Source: Gemmatimonadota bacterium (lineage in GTDB: Bacteria; Gemmatimonadota; Gemmatimonadetes; Gemmatimonadales; GWC2-71-9). Taken from it: a stretch of DNA of 64,000 bases. This document shows, piece by piece, positions 52,830 through 62,247 of the stretch (its first letter is position 1; each line of letters starts with the position of its first letter). The notes beneath the pieces are model-generated. The model was not told the origin of the DNA. It did no database searches and was given only the letters and a program-made list of their open reading frames with translations. Position numbers and translations under genes: made by a program. The stretch spans positions 124,001-188,000 of the forward strand of contig JANYLJ010000011.1 of the NCBI GenBank assembly GCA_025357945.1. The letters are read 5' to 3'.

Positions 52830-54539
52830 ATGACACGTCTTGCTCGTTCGCATGCGCTCGCTCTGGTCGGGGCGGCGAGCTTCGCGATGGCGTTGCCGCT
52901 CGCAGCGCAGGAAAAAGTTGACACGGCAACCATCGCCCGCATCCGGGCCGAAGCGATGGACCACTCGCAGATCATGGATATCATGAGCTGGTTGACGGAT
53001 GTCTACGGCCCACGGCTCACGTGGGGGCCGAACGTGAAAAAGGCCGCCGATTGGACGATGACCACGATGAAGTCGTGGGGCCTCGCGAATGTCCACCTGG
53101 AAAACTGGTACGTGCCGAACGCCCTTGGCTGGGCCAACGAATACTTTGCGCTGAACGCTGTTTCGCCGAATCCATTCATCGTCGCGGCCGTCCCACGGGC
53201 ATGGTCGGCGGGCACCAACGGCCGGGTGACCGGGCCGGCCGTACGTGTGCAGGTGGGTTGCCTCGCCGAGTTGCAGCAGAACTACGCCGGGAAGCTGAAG
53301 AACGCGTTCATCCTGCCGGCGGCGGCGTTTGCCGGCCCGGTGAATGAATTCCTGGCCATGGCGACGCGCAGCAGCGACTCCGCCCTGATGAACATTGCCT
53401 TCCCGGCTCCAACGGTCGGCCGGGGTGGGGCAGGCTTTCCGGGCGCCGGGAATGGCGGCGCGGCACCGCCGCCGTCGGCGATCTGCGCCCAAGCCGCTGC
53501 CGCGCAGGCGGTTGCCACGCCGGTCGCCGCCGGCGGTCGGGGTGGCGGTCGTGGCGGCTTCAACGTTACGGGTGACACCACCGCCCTTCGCTGGATGCAG
53601 GCGCAGGGCGTTGCCGCCGTCCTCCTCGGCGGTCGCGGCGGCAGCAACAGCATCGGCGGTGACATCGCCACCGACAACGGCGCGTCCAGGGTCACCGGCG
53701 CGCCGCGGGTGCCGATGGTGCATGTCGCCACCGAGTCGTACGGGCGCATCGTGCGGATGGTCGAGAGGAACGTACCGGTGACGCTCGCACTCGAGATGCA
53801 GAACCGGTTTTACCCGACGGATACGGCATCGTTCAACATCCTCGGCGAGATACCGGGCACTGACCCGGCACTCAAGGATGAAGTCGTGATGATCGGTGGG
53901 CACTTCGACTCGTGGCATTCAGGGACCGGTGCGACCGACAACGGTGCGGGCTCCGGCATCATGCTCGAAGCAATGCGCATCCTCAAGACGCTCAACCTGC
54001 AGCCGCGGCGCACCATCCGTATCGGCCTCTGGACCGGTGAAGAGCAGGGCCTTTACGGTTCGGCCGCGTACGTCAAGCAACACTACGGCGCGCGGGACAG
54101 CACCGGTTTCTACCCGACGCCGGAGCAGGCGAAGTTTGCCGCGTACTTCAACGTCGATAACGGCAGCGGCAAGATTCGCGGCGTCTACCTCCAGGGGATG
54201 AGCGCCGAGTGGCCGATCTTCGATGCGTGGATGGGACCGTTCAAGCGGGACGGCATGCGCACCCTCACCAATAGCAATACCGGTGGTACCGACCACCTCT
54301 CCTACGTCGCGGTCGGATTGCCCGGCTTCCAGTTCATCCAGGACCCGCTCGAGTATGGCGCTCGCACGCACCACACCAACCAGGATGTCTACGAACGACT
54401 CCAACCGGACGACATGAAGTGGAACGCTGCGGTCGTGGCGAGCTTCGCGTGGCAGGCGGCTCAGCGTGACGAGAAGTTGCCGCGGCCGCCGCAGCCCGGG
54501 GCGGTCACCGGTGGCCGCGGCGGTCGCGGCGGGCAGTAG
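52830..54539 (+). CDS. Secreted M28-family aminopeptidase
   Basis: 569 aa from ATG 52830 (GGAG at 6 nt), signal peptide to AAQ. The co-catalytic zinc set of M28 is visible: His in GGHFDSWHSG, Asp in TDNGAGSG, Glu-Glu in GEEQGLYGS, Asp in FNVDNGSG and the late His in RTHHTNQDVYERL. An inserted PA-like domain (about 130-330) contains Gly-rich loops (GRGGAGFPGAGNGG; GGRGGGRGG), and the tail is GGRGGRGGQ. Likely role: scavenging peptides outside the inner membrane. Confidence 0.93.
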   Translation: MTRLARSHALALVGAASFAMALPLAAQEKVDTATIARIRAEAMDHSQIMDIMSWLTDVYGPRLTWGPNVKKAADWTMTTMKSWGLANVHLENWYVPNALGWANEYFALNAVSPNPFIVAAVPRAWSAGTNGRVTGPAVRVQVGCLAELQQNYAGKLKNAFILPAAAFAGPVNEFLAMATRSSDSALMNIAFPAPTVGRGGAGFPGAGNGGAAPPPSAICAQAAAAQAVATPVAAGGRGGGRGGFNVTGDTTALRWMQAQGVAAVLLGGRGGSNSIGGDIATDNGASRVTGAPRVPMVHVATESYGRIVRMVERNVPVTLALEMQNRFYPTDTASFNILGEIPGTDPALKDEVVMIGGHFDSWHSGTGATDNGAGSGIMLEAMRILKTLNLQPRRTIRIGLWTGEEQGLYGSAAYVKQHYGARDSTGFYPTPEQAKFAAYFNVDNGSGKIRGVYLQGMSAEWPIFDAWMGPFKRDGMRTLTNSNTGGTDHLSYVAVGLPGFQFIQDPLEYGARTHHTNQDVYERLQPDDMKWNAAVVASFAWQAAQRDEKLPRPPQPGAVTGGRGGRGGQ

Positions 54540-54545
54540 TGCGGG

Positions 54546-54621
54546 CATGAGCCGTGAGCCCCGAGCGGTACGCTGGCGTTCGCGACGCGCGCTCGCTGAA
54601 CCCACGGGCTCGCGGCTCATG
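54546..54621. repeat. Long-stem palindromic repeat
   Basis: CATGAGCCGTGAGCCC (54546-54561) pairs with GGGCTCGCGGCTCATG (54606-54621), 16 bp with one G-U, loop 44 bases. ATGAGCCGTGAGCCC also begins the efflux gene at 51251. It lies between the M28 peptidase and a small gene and may act as a terminator. Confidence 0.6.
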
Positions 54622-54708
54622 GCTCGCTGCATTGATTCATGCGGCGCACCTCGCTATTCTCTCCGATCGCCCTCCCCCCGGAACAATTGCAATCGCAGGA
54701 GCTCAACC

Positions 54709-55014
54709 TTGTCGGTCATGTTCTTGAAGCAGCTTCGACTACATCGCGATTCGCTGGAATCCCGGTTGCATCGTCAGGGGGGCGCGTCGGTCGACCAGGA
54801 ACTCGCGCAGACCCGACAGTTTCTCTCGGCGACCAAGGATGAGAAGTGGCGCCGACAGCTGATCAAGCGCATCAAGCAATTGGAAGACTCGACCAAGACC
54901 GCTGACGAAAGTGGCGATGTGCAGAAGCGGTTCAAGATGGTCGACGACCTGTATCGCTACGTCGAAAAGCACGCCGATTACAACAAGACCCGCAAGCGGC
55001 GGAAGCCGGCGTAG
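54709..55014 (+). CDS. Small basic, coiled-coil-prone cytoplasmic protein
   Basis: 101 aa from TTG 54709, chosen because CAGGAG lies 7 nt upstream; ATG 54718 is three codons further in. It is highly charged and helical: MFLKQLRLHRDSLESRLHRQ, then QTRQFLSATKDEKWRRQLIKRIKQLED and an Arg/Lys-rich end. No family is recognised. Its place directly before tRNA-Ala and its basic character could suit RNA binding, but this is a guess. Confidence 0.6.
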   Translation: MSVMFLKQLRLHRDSLESRLHRQGGASVDQELAQTRQFLSATKDEKWRRQLIKRIKQLEDSTKTADESGDVQKRFKMVDDLYRYVEKHADYNKTRKRRKPA

Positions 55015-55086
55015 CGGCGTTCGGGACGGTCCGGGCGGAAGGCCCTTCGCGCCGCCCGCGACTCTACTAACTTATTCCCGGATATT

Positions 55087-55159
55087 GGGGCGGTAGCTCA
55101 GTTGGGAGAGCACCGCGTTTGCAACGCGGGGGTCAGGGGTTCGAGCCCCCTCCGCTCCA
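55087..55159 (+). tRNA. tRNA-Ala (anticodon TGC)
   Basis: A 73-base cloverleaf without encoded CCA: acceptor GGGGCGG with CCGCTCC including the G3-U70 pair that marks tRNA-Ala, D-arm AGCTCAGTTGGGAGAGC, anticodon stem CCGCG/CGCGG with loop TTTGCAA (anticodon TGC), and T-arm AGGGG-TTCGAGC-CCCCT. It reads GCA and other alanine codons. Confidence 0.97.
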
Positions 55160-55198
55160 TTCACCCTTCGTCGGTTCATCCTCGACCCGTGGTCGGCC

Positions 55199-56596
55199 AT
55201 GCGCCTCTCCGCCTCGTGGGCCCGCTCGTGCGCCGCGCTCGTGGCCACCAGCACATTTCTCCTGACCGGGTGCGGCGGCGGTGCGGTCGCGCCTGAAAAG
55301 GCTCGCGGTCAGGCCGTCGCCGAAGCCGCCGGCGGCACGCTGTCCGGCGCCACCCTCGATCAGTGGCTGCTCAAGTCTTCGGTCCCGCCCGACAAGGCGG
55401 TCGGCAGCGGTTTCGTGAGCGCGTGGATCAACACGGCGCTCCTGATCGACGCGATCCGACGCAACGTCCAGTTGGACGATGCGGCCACCACCGACAGCGT
55501 GATCATGGCCGATGCCGTGCGCGGGATGGTCGCCCAGTTCCTGGCGGCGCGCTTCACGCAGCGGCCTCCGGTCACCGAGAGGCAGACCGACTCATTGCTC
55601 GCGCGCGATCAGGTTCGAGTGTTCCAGCAGATCGTGTTGTATGTGCGATCCGGAACCGACACCGAGGCGATCAGGAAGACCTACGGCACGGCGAAGGGGC
55701 TGGTCGCCAAGCTCCAGGCGGGCGGCGACTTTACCGCGGCAGTCAAGCAATTTTCCGAGGACACCGCGACTCGCGCGCAGAACGGATACCTCCCGGCCCT
55801 CGCCGAGGCGGACGTACCGCAGCGGCTCACCCCGATCTGGAACCTTTTGCCAGGCGCCGTATCACCTCCGTTCGCTGGTGGCGCCGGGTTCCATATCCTT
55901 CGGCGGGCGACCCGGGATGAATCACGTTCGGCACTCAAGACCTGGCTGGCGCCGCGGCTGGCCCAGCGGGCAGACTCGCTCTTCATCGATTCGCTGGCGC
56001 GGGCGCACGATATTGTGATCGCGCCGGATGCCCGCCTCCGCGTCCGCGCGATGGCTTTGGAACCGGTCACCGTGTCCGAAGGCGGGCCGTTGGTGACGTG
56101 GAAGGGTGGCTCGCTCAGCCCAGCCTCGGTTCGCGAGGCGACCCTGATGCTGATGCCGGCGGAACGTGTCGCCCTCAGCGACGCATCGGACACGGTCGCG
56201 ACCCAGTTTCTCCTTGGGCTGTCGCGACGGGACATCCTGATGCTAGTCGTCAGCAAGGATCCGCCGCCGAACGCTGACGCCCGCGCCGCGCTCGGGCCGA
56301 AGTACCGTCAGTCCCTTGATTCGTTACGCGCTGCCGTGAAACGGCTGCCGGCCGATCTGTCCGCCGCCGACGCGGCGACGCGATACATCGACTCGGTGCT
56401 GGCACGGCGGGCGCCATTCCTGCCACTTCCTGGCGCGCTCGCCAGCGTCTTGCGCGCTCGGAGCACGGTCAAGGTGAATCGACCGGCATTCGACGGTGTG
56501 GTTCGTGGCGCAGGTCCGCGCTGGCAGGAAGCGCACAAGAATGACTCGACGGCGAAGCCCGGCGCGCCGCCCGGCGGGAAGCCGCCGGCAAAGTAG
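55199..56596 (+). CDS. Peptidyl-prolyl isomerase-like lipoprotein (PpiC/SurA-type)
   Basis: 465 aa, lipobox FLLTGCGGG. A SurA-like helical N-part is followed by a parvulin-like segment: AVKQFSEDTATRAQNGYLPALAEADVPQRLTPIWNLLPGAVSPPFAGGAGFHILRRA has the FS-D-x-G...PG-SP-F..GFHI pattern of PpiC. The later third is an uncharacterised helical region ending in a Pro/Lys-rich tail. It probably folds outer-membrane proteins. The parvulin domain is diverged, so activity is uncertain. Confidence 0.8.
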   Translation: MRLSASWARSCAALVATSTFLLTGCGGGAVAPEKARGQAVAEAAGGTLSGATLDQWLLKSSVPPDKAVGSGFVSAWINTALLIDAIRRNVQLDDAATTDSVIMADAVRGMVAQFLAARFTQRPPVTERQTDSLLARDQVRVFQQIVLYVRSGTDTEAIRKTYGTAKGLVAKLQAGGDFTAAVKQFSEDTATRAQNGYLPALAEADVPQRLTPIWNLLPGAVSPPFAGGAGFHILRRATRDESRSALKTWLAPRLAQRADSLFIDSLARAHDIVIAPDARLRVRAMALEPVTVSEGGPLVTWKGGSLSPASVREATLMLMPAERVALSDASDTVATQFLLGLSRRDILMLVVSKDPPPNADARAALGPKYRQSLDSLRAAVKRLPADLSAADAATRYIDSVLARRAPFLPLPGALASVLRARSTVKVNRPAFDGVVRGAGPRWQEAHKNDSTAKPGAPPGGKPPAK

Positions 56597-56617
56597 GCGG
56601 GAACCGATCACCGGCGC

Positions 56618-56667
56618 GCAACGCCAGGACGGGCGGCTCCGACTGGAGCCGCCCGTCCTGGCGTTGC
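56618..56667. terminator. Perfect 23-bp hairpin between convergent genes
   Basis: Bases 56618-56640 are exactly complementary to 56645-56667, with loop GACT. There is no T-run. It sits between the PpiC-like gene (+) and the gene at 56668 (-), whose stop abuts it, so it is probably a bidirectional terminator. Confidence 0.8.
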
Positions 56668-57156
56668 CTAGTTGCTCTCGACCGCTCGCCGCGCCGACAC
56701 GGCCAACAGCTGCCGCAGTCGCCGGCGCTCGCTTTTCGGGTATGGATGGCGCGGCGAGAGCCGAGCCCATCCGTCCGGTCCGTGTCCGACCCACAGGACA
56801 TCCAGCACCAGCACCAACTCGCGGGCGAGCACCGTCAGCGGGCAGGCGATCGAAACCGATCGCTCCTGCGACAGCACCATGTCCGCCGTGCCGGAACTGC
56901 GGTCCGCCCAACTGTGAATCCGCAGGTGGACGATCGCCTCGCGGCGTTCGAACGTCCACTCGTGCACGCCGGGCGCATCCTCCAGCACCACCGACGCGCG
57001 CTCCGCCCCTTCGAGCAGAGTCGCGATAGCGCGCGCGAGGTCGCCAAGCGCGTCGGTTTCGTCGGTCGCCTGCATCGCCACACGAAGGTCGTCGGCTTCG
57101 AGGGCGATCACCGCTCGCCCGGCCGTTGTCAGCGCATAGCGTAGTGACAGGGGCAT
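56668..57156 (-). CDS. Protein of unknown function
   Basis: 162 aa from ATG 57156 (GGAG about 8 nt upstream). It begins MPLSLRYALTTAGRAVIALEADDL, with no signal peptide or transmembrane segment. HEWTFERREAIVHLRIHSWAD and the basic end (SERRRLRQLLAVSARR) are the clearest features. No family is recognised; it is divergent from a membrane protein gene at 57223. Confidence 0.6.
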   Translation of the reverse strand: MPLSLRYALTTAGRAVIALEADDLRVAMQATDETDALGDLARAIATLLEGAERASVVLEDAPGVHEWTFERREAIVHLRIHSWADRSSGTADMVLSQERSVSIACPLTVLARELVLVLDVLWVGHGPDGWARLSPRHPYPKSERRRLRQLLAVSARRAVESN

Positions 57157-57222
57157 TACCCGTTCTCCATATGCGGTGGAGTATCGGTGGGAGAGTCGAT
57201 AATTCGCAATCACGGCTGGTGC

Positions 57223-58473
57223 ATGCGTGCGCGCGGCGCGAGATTGCCAGCGACCATGTCCTCCCTGCTGCTGTGGCTGGCGCTCCCGCTGCTACTGACC
57301 CCGTGGTTTGCCGGCGAGGACCGGATCGGCGCGGCGACCGGCCGGCTTGTGATGGCGGGCTTGGGACTCGCCGCGTTGCATCAGGGCGCCGGTACGCTCG
57401 ATCCGGGCGAACTCCGCACCATCGCCGACCAGTCGCTGCACGATGCCTGGTTTGTCGGGATCACGACGGGCGCGCTGATCGCTGGCGCCTGTCTCCCACC
57501 TGATATCCGCAACTGGCGCAAGGGTCTTCCGGCGTTGCCACTGCTGATCGCGCTACTTGTCGCCGGGCTTCCGCACTTGGCGCCGTTGGCGATCGGCCTT
57601 TGCATCGGCGGGATTCCGACGTTGCTGGGGAGGGTGACTGCCCGGACCGCGTCGTCGACTTCGGCGAGTCCGGTGACGGGCGATGCCGAACCGGCGGCGG
57701 GAAACGGGCTCGCCTCGCTCGCGCTCGCCAGCGTGACGGTGGCGGCCGCGCTGGTCGGGCCGGCGGTCCTCTGCATGCTTGCGCTTGGTGCCCTGGTGTG
57801 GCACGAGTGGTCTCGGCGGCCGAACGTTGCATCGCGCCCCCGCGTTCCGGTATTACCGGTCACCGCCACTCTGCTGCTGATCGGCTGGACGTGGCTCGCC
57901 CTGACGATCGCCGGATCGCCGCTCCTCTCGTTGTGTGCCATAGCCAATGACGCCCCGATATCGCCGGCAGCGGCTCAGGGGCTGGCACTCCTCGCGATCG
58001 GTTGGGCCATCGGCATCGCCGCACCCTGGCCGCTCGATGGGCTGACCCGGGCCACCGTGCAACTCCCGGTTGTCGCAATAGTGCTCCATCTCGCCGGTGT
58101 ACCGGTGGCGGCGGATGGGATCGCCCATTGGCAGCCGGTCGTCAGTACTGGGCTGGTCGTCGGCGCGCTTGCTGCCGGCGCATCCGACCGGTGGGATGGC
58201 GCGGCCGCAGCAACGATGCTGCTCGCGGCGACGCGCGGCGGAGCGATCGCCTTCATTGGCGCCGTGGTGATGGCGATGGCGCCGTCCATTCGCCGCCTTC
58301 ACCTACCCGCGAAGCTGCGGGGCGCGCTGGCGGGTGTGGCGGTGGCGCTGGTGATCGTCGTCCTCTTACGCGATCAGGTGCTGCTCTCGGTGATCCTCGC
58401 CGTGGGCGTCGCGTCGCTGGCGATTCGCGCCGACCACGTCGTTGCACGGGTCTCAGGACGCGGCCATCTTTAG
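57223..58473 (+). CDS. Polytopic membrane protein of unknown function
   Basis: 416 aa from ATG 57223, which keeps a basic N-terminus (MRARGARLPATM) before the first helix; ATG 57256 and GTG 57187 are alternatives and none has a strong ribosome site. About eleven hydrophobic segments, Ala/Leu/Gly-rich, few charges between them. No transporter signature is visible. It precedes the sod gene by 30 nt, so it may be cotranscribed with it. Confidence 0.65.
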   Translation: MRARGARLPATMSSLLLWLALPLLLTPWFAGEDRIGAATGRLVMAGLGLAALHQGAGTLDPGELRTIADQSLHDAWFVGITTGALIAGACLPPDIRNWRKGLPALPLLIALLVAGLPHLAPLAIGLCIGGIPTLLGRVTARTASSTSASPVTGDAEPAAGNGLASLALASVTVAAALVGPAVLCMLALGALVWHEWSRRPNVASRPRVPVLPVTATLLLIGWTWLALTIAGSPLLSLCAIANDAPISPAAAQGLALLAIGWAIGIAAPWPLDGLTRATVQLPVVAIVLHLAGVPVAADGIAHWQPVVSTGLVVGALAAGASDRWDGAAAATMLLAATRGGAIAFIGAVVMAMAPSIRRLHLPAKLRGALAGVAVALVIVVLLRDQVLLSVILAVGVASLAIRADHVVARVSGRGHL

Positions 58474-58503
58474 GGACTCAATCAACTTTGCAGGAGCTGA
58501 CGA

Positions 58504-59112
58504 ATGGCTTTCACGTTGCCGCCCCTCGGGTACGACTACACCGCCCTCGAGCCACACATCGACGAACAGACGATGCGAATCCACCACGACAAGCATCATG
58601 CCGCCTACGTCACCAACGTCAACGCCGCGCTCGACGGCGAGAACGCGCTTCAGTCCCTTTCGATCGAGCGCCTCCTCGGCGACCTCGGTCAGGTGCCCGA
58701 GGCGAAGCGTACGGCGGTGCGGAACAATGGCGGCGGCCACTACAATCACACCCTGTTCTGGGACATCATGGCGCCCGGCGGTGCCAAGGCGCCCGAGGGC
58801 AGGCTCGCGGCCGCGATCAACGGCGCCTTCGGCAGCTTCGACGCATTCAAGGAACAGTTCGCCAAGGCGTGCACCACGCGTTTCGGCAGCGGTTGGGGGT
58901 GGCTGGTGCGCGCCGCCGATGGGAAGCTGAGCATCGAAAGCACGCCCAACCAGGATTCGCCCATCATGGACGGGAAATACGCCGTGCTCGGCTGCGACGT
59001 GTGGGAGCACGCCTACTACCTCAAGTACCAGAATCGCCGGCCGGACTATCTCGCTGCGTGGTGGAACGTGGTGAACTGGTCGCGGGTCGCCGTTCGTTTC
59101 GAGGCAATGTGA
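58504..59112 (+). CDS. Superoxide dismutase, Fe/Mn type
   Basis: 202 aa. Metal ligands: His in [13 protein letters not shown], His in [11 protein letters not shown], and Asp and His in [26 protein letters not shown] is a family signature. The Gly-His-style residues [13 protein letters not shown] tend toward Mn, but metal cannot be settled by eye. AGGAG lies 8 nt upstream. The stop overlaps the peroxiredoxin start, so superoxide and the resulting peroxide are handled by coupled genes. Confidence 0.96.
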   Translation: MAFTLPPLGYDYTALEPHIDEQTMRIHHDKHHAAYVTNVNAALDGENALQSLSIERLLGDLGQVPEAKRTAVRNNGGGHYNHTLFWDIMAPGGAKAPEGRLAAAINGAFGSFDAFKEQFAKACTTRFGSGWGWLVRAADGKLSIESTPNQDSPIMDGKYAVLGCDVWEHAYYLKYQNRRPDYLAAWWNVVNWSRVAVRFEAM

Positions 59113-59588
59113 CCACGACCGTCACGGCGCCGTCGCTGCCCGTGGTCGGATCGCCGGCGCCGGATTTCACGTTGCGTTCGACGGCCGGCACCGACGTGAC
59201 ACTGTCGTCGTTTCGCGGTGGCAAGCATGTGCTGCTGGCGTTCTTCCCGCTGGCGTTCACCCGGACGTGCACGGCCGAGATGTGCGCATTCACCGACGAC
59301 GTCAGCCAGTTCGCGAGCCGCGACACGGTGGTGCTGCCGATCAGCGTGGATTCAACCGACACGCTCAGGGAATACCAGGGAAAGTACCACCTGTCGTTCG
59401 ACCTGTTGAGCGACTTCAAGCGCGTCGTCTCGCGGCTCTATGGCGTGCTGAACGACGAAAAGTTCTATGCCAACCGCGCCTACTTCGTGGTCGACAAGCA
59501 GGGCGTGGTGCGGTGGGCGTGGCAGGAGACGAAGAACGGCGAGTGGCGGGAGAATCCGCAATTGTTGGCGGAGTTAGCCAAGTTGTAA
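59109..59588 (+). CDS. Peroxiredoxin (AhpC/TSA, AhpE/BCP-like)
   Basis: 159 aa from GTG 59109, overlapping the sod stop (GTGA). Thioredoxin-fold peroxidase: [48 protein letters not shown], where the first Cys of TRTCTAEMC is the peroxidatic position and the second a possible resolving Cys at +5, as in BCP/Prx[13 protein letters not shown] follows. It reduces hydrogen peroxide or organic peroxides in the cytoplasm. Confidence 0.93.
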   Translation: MTTTVTAPSLPVVGSPAPDFTLRSTAGTDVTLSSFRGGKHVLLAFFPLAFTRTCTAEMCAFTDDVSQFASRDTVVLPISVDSTDTLREYQGKYHLSFDLLSDFKRVVSRLYGVLNDEKFYANRAYFVVDKQGVVRWAWQETKNGEWRENPQLLAELAKL

Positions 59589-59660
59589 CCCGGTTGTCGT
59601 GAGGGGAGCGCCGGGCGTGAGGCCTTGGCATCGGGGCCTCTTCCCGCGCACTTTCAACGC

Positions 59661-60137
59661 GTGCCGCTCCGCCATCTGTTGTGTTCCGCCCTCGTCATCA
59701 CGCTCGTGCTCGCGTCCTGTCGCTTTCAGGACCGGACGCCCGGCGGGTCGCGCCATGATGAGGCCACCGTCCAGGCGGTGGTCGCCTCGTTCTATCAGGC
59801 CATCGCTACCAAGGACGCCGCCGGCGTGCAGCGTCTGGCACTTCCCTCCGCAACGGCGCTGGTCGCAGCCGACCGCAGCCCGCCGGTCCTCGTTCCACTG
59901 CGCACCATCATCGCCGTCCCGGAGCGCCGCAATCAGGGCGGCGGGGCGCGCATCGTCCGGACCGAACTTCGTCCCGACGGTGATGTCGCGACCGACCGGG
60001 TGGCGGTCGTTGCCAGAAGCGGTGACGGCCGGGGCGAGTACGAAGCCACCGATGTGCTCACGCTCGCCCGCCGCACCGGCGAGTGGCGCGTAGCGCACGC
60101 GCTGTTCGGCCCGTGGCGCACCCGGTCGGTGCCGTGA
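59661..60137 (+). CDS. Small lipoprotein with NTF2/SnoaL-like domain
   Basis: 158 aa from GTG 59661; lipobox LVLASCRF. The segment ATVQAVVASFYQAIATKDAAGVQRLALPSATALV, followed by beta strands to WRVAHALFGPW, resembles SnoaL-like/DUF4440 domains. It overlaps the downstream kinase by 4 nt (GTGA), so it may sense or report an envelope signal to that system (inference). Confidence 0.65.
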   Translation: MPLRHLLCSALVITLVLASCRFQDRTPGGSRHDEATVQAVVASFYQAIATKDAAGVQRLALPSATALVAADRSPPVLVPLRTIIAVPERRNQGGGARIVRTELRPDGDVATDRVAVVARSGDGRGEYEATDVLTLARRTGEWRVAHALFGPWRTRSVP

Positions 60138-61582
60138 CCGGGGCCCCGGCGGCGGGGCCGCCACCGTTGGCGGTCATCGTCGGAGCCGCCCGCGCCCTGG
60201 CGAGTGCGGACGCCGCCACGGAGCGGCTCGAGGCGCTGTGTCAGCACCTTCAGGCCGTCCTGCCGGCGACGGCAGTGCGCTTCCGTACCGGTGCGCGACG
60301 GTCGGATCGCACCACCGTGGGCAAGCGGGCGGTGACGCCGACGACGCTCGTCGTGGAGATTCCGTGGCGCGACGGGCGTCGGGCGGTGCTCGAGGTGGTC
60401 GAGTCGCCGCGCCCCCAGGCGGAACTCCGTCCCGTGCTCGACGCCGTCGCTGCGCTGCTGGCCGCCCTCCTCCCGGCGTTCGACGCCGAGGCACAGGACG
60501 ACGGTGGCGTGGTCGGCAAGCTCCACCGGATGACGATCGATTCCCTGCCGGTGGGGCTCTACGTCATCGATCGCGAGTACCGCGTGGTGTTGTGGAACCG
60601 CAAGCGCGAAACGGGCACGCAGGGCCTCCGCCGTGGCGACGTCCTCGGCAAGCGCGTCGTCGACGTGCTGCGACGCCAGCCCGCCGATGTCCTGCTGGCG
60701 GAGTTCGATCGCGTCTTCATGACGGGGGCGGTGCGCGTGCAAGAACAGGACGTGCACGTTGGTAACGACGTGCGCACCTACCGGACCACGCGGCTGCCGA
60801 TGCGCGTCGATGGCACTACGGTGTCCCACGTCATCACGATTGGCGAGGACGTCACGGAAACGCGTGCGTTTCAGCGTGCGATGCACCAGACCGAGAAGCT
60901 CGCGGCGGTCGGCCAGCTCGCCGCTGGCGTGATGCACGAGATCAACAACCCGCTCGCTATCATCGGCGGCTGCGCGGCCGCCATCTCCGCACGGCTCGGC
61001 GCGGCCACCGAACCCGTCGTTGCCGAGTACCTCGGGATCATCGACAGCGAAGTCACTCGTTGCACCAATATCGTTGGCGGACTGCTGGACTTCTCCCGCG
61101 CCGGGCGGAGCGGAATCACCCTCGAGCCGGCCGACCTCAACGTGCTGCTGGACCGGACGTTGCACCTGCTCCAGCACCACCAGCGGTTTCGCCGGTTGTC
61201 GGTCACGCGCGAGTTCGCCGATCACCTGCCGATGGTTCTCGGCAACGGTGAACGCCTCGTCCAGGCGGCAATGGCGATCCTGCTCAACGCTGCGGACGCC
61301 AGCTCCGGCCACGGCAACGTCATCGTCCGGACTCGAAAGGACGGTACCACCGTCATCGCAGAATTCGAGGACGACGGCTCCGGCATCGCCGCCGACGTGT
61401 TGCCCAGGATCTTCGACCCGTTCTTCACCACCAAGGGCCCCGCGCGCGGCACCGGCCTCGGCCTGGCAATCTGTTACGGCATTGTCGCCGATCACGGCGG
61501 CCAGCTGGATGTCCGCAGCGAGCCCGGCGTGCGCACGGTTTTCCGGATGACCCTGCCCGGGGCAGGCCAGGAGGCGCCGTGA
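60134..61582 (+). CDS. Soluble PAS-domain sensor histidine kinase (NtrB-like)
   Basis: 482 aa from GTG 60134. Residues ~1-130 may be a GAF-like domain; a PAS domain follows (LPVGLYVIDREYRVVLWNRKRE ... HVITIGEDVTET). HisKA: KLAAVGQLAAGVMHEINNPLAIIGG with the phospho-His. HATPase: LLNAADASSGHGN (N box), EDDGSGIAADVLPRIFDPFFTTK (G1/F) and GTGLGLAICYGIV (G2). No transmembrane segment. It overlaps the response regulator by 4 nt. Confidence 0.93.
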   Translation: MTGAPAAGPPPLAVIVGAARALASADAATERLEALCQHLQAVLPATAVRFRTGARRSDRTTVGKRAVTPTTLVVEIPWRDGRRAVLEVVESPRPQAELRPVLDAVAALLAALLPAFDAEAQDDGGVVGKLHRMTIDSLPVGLYVIDREYRVVLWNRKRETGTQGLRRGDVLGKRVVDVLRRQPADVLLAEFDRVFMTGAVRVQEQDVHVGNDVRTYRTTRLPMRVDGTTVSHVITIGEDVTETRAFQRAMHQTEKLAAVGQLAAGVMHEINNPLAIIGGCAAAISARLGAATEPVVAEYLGIIDSEVTRCTNIVGGLLDFSRAGRSGITLEPADLNVLLDRTLHLLQHHQRFRRLSVTREFADHLPMVLGNGERLVQAAMAILLNAADASSGHGNVIVRTRKDGTTVIAEFEDDGSGIAADVLPRIFDPFFTTKGPARGTGLGLAICYGIVADHGGQLDVRSEPGVRTVFRMTLPGAGQEAP

Positions 61583-62247
61583 AACTGCTCGTGGTGGAAG
61601 ACGACAAGACCGTGGGACAGTACGTCAAGCGCGGCCTCGAGGAGCAACAGTACATCGCTGATTGGGTGACCGATGGCGCGGAAGCGCTGCGCGTGGCATC
61701 CACCGTCCCATACGACCTCATCATCCTCGACCTGCGCCTGCCGGGAATGACCGGGATCGAGGTGCTCCGTGCGTTGCGCGATCGCGGACTCACGCTGCCG
61801 GTGCTGGTGCTTACCGCGCAGGACAGCGTCGAGTTCAAGGTGGAAGCCCTGCGCGCCGGCGCGGACGACTACGTCACCAAGCCGTTCTCGTTCGAGGAAC
61901 TTCTCGCCCGCGTCGAGGCGCTGTCGCGCCGCCCCAAGCTGCTCGCGGCGCGGTCACTGAAGATCGCCGATCTCGAGCTGGATCTCGAATCGCGCGACGT
62001 GCATCGCGGCGGCACCCCGATCGAACTCACCCCCAAGGAGTACGCCGTGCTCGAGTACCTGATGCGGCACACGGGTCGGGTGATGTCGCGCACCCTGATT
62101 ACTGAATATGCCTGGGACTATCACTTCGATCCGGGGACCAATATCGTGGACGTGGTCATCAACCGGCTGCGCAAGAAGGTGGACGCCGGCTACCCGCAGA
62201 AACTGGTACATACGGTGCGCGGCGTGGGATACGTGGTCAAAGGGTAG
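61579..62247 (+). CDS. OmpR/CusR-family response regulator
   Basis: 222 aa from GTG 61579. Receiver: VVEDDKTV (acidic pair), LIILDLRLPGMTG (phospho-Asp), LTAQ and ADDYVTKPF (Lys). The winged-helix output domain shows LTPKEYAVLEYLMRHTGRVMSR, TNIVDVVINRLRKKVD and VHTVRGVGYVV. It lies between two histidine kinase genes: 4-nt overlap with the first and immediately next to the second. Confidence 0.95.
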   Translation: MKLLVVEDDKTVGQYVKRGLEEQQYIADWVTDGAEALRVASTVPYDLIILDLRLPGMTGIEVLRALRDRGLTLPVLVLTAQDSVEFKVEALRAGADDYVTKPFSFEELLARVEALSRRPKLLAARSLKIADLELDLESRDVHRGGTPIELTPKEYAVLEYLMRHTGRVMSRTLITEYAWDYHFDPGTNIVDVVINRLRKKVDAGYPQKLVHTVRGVGYVVKG

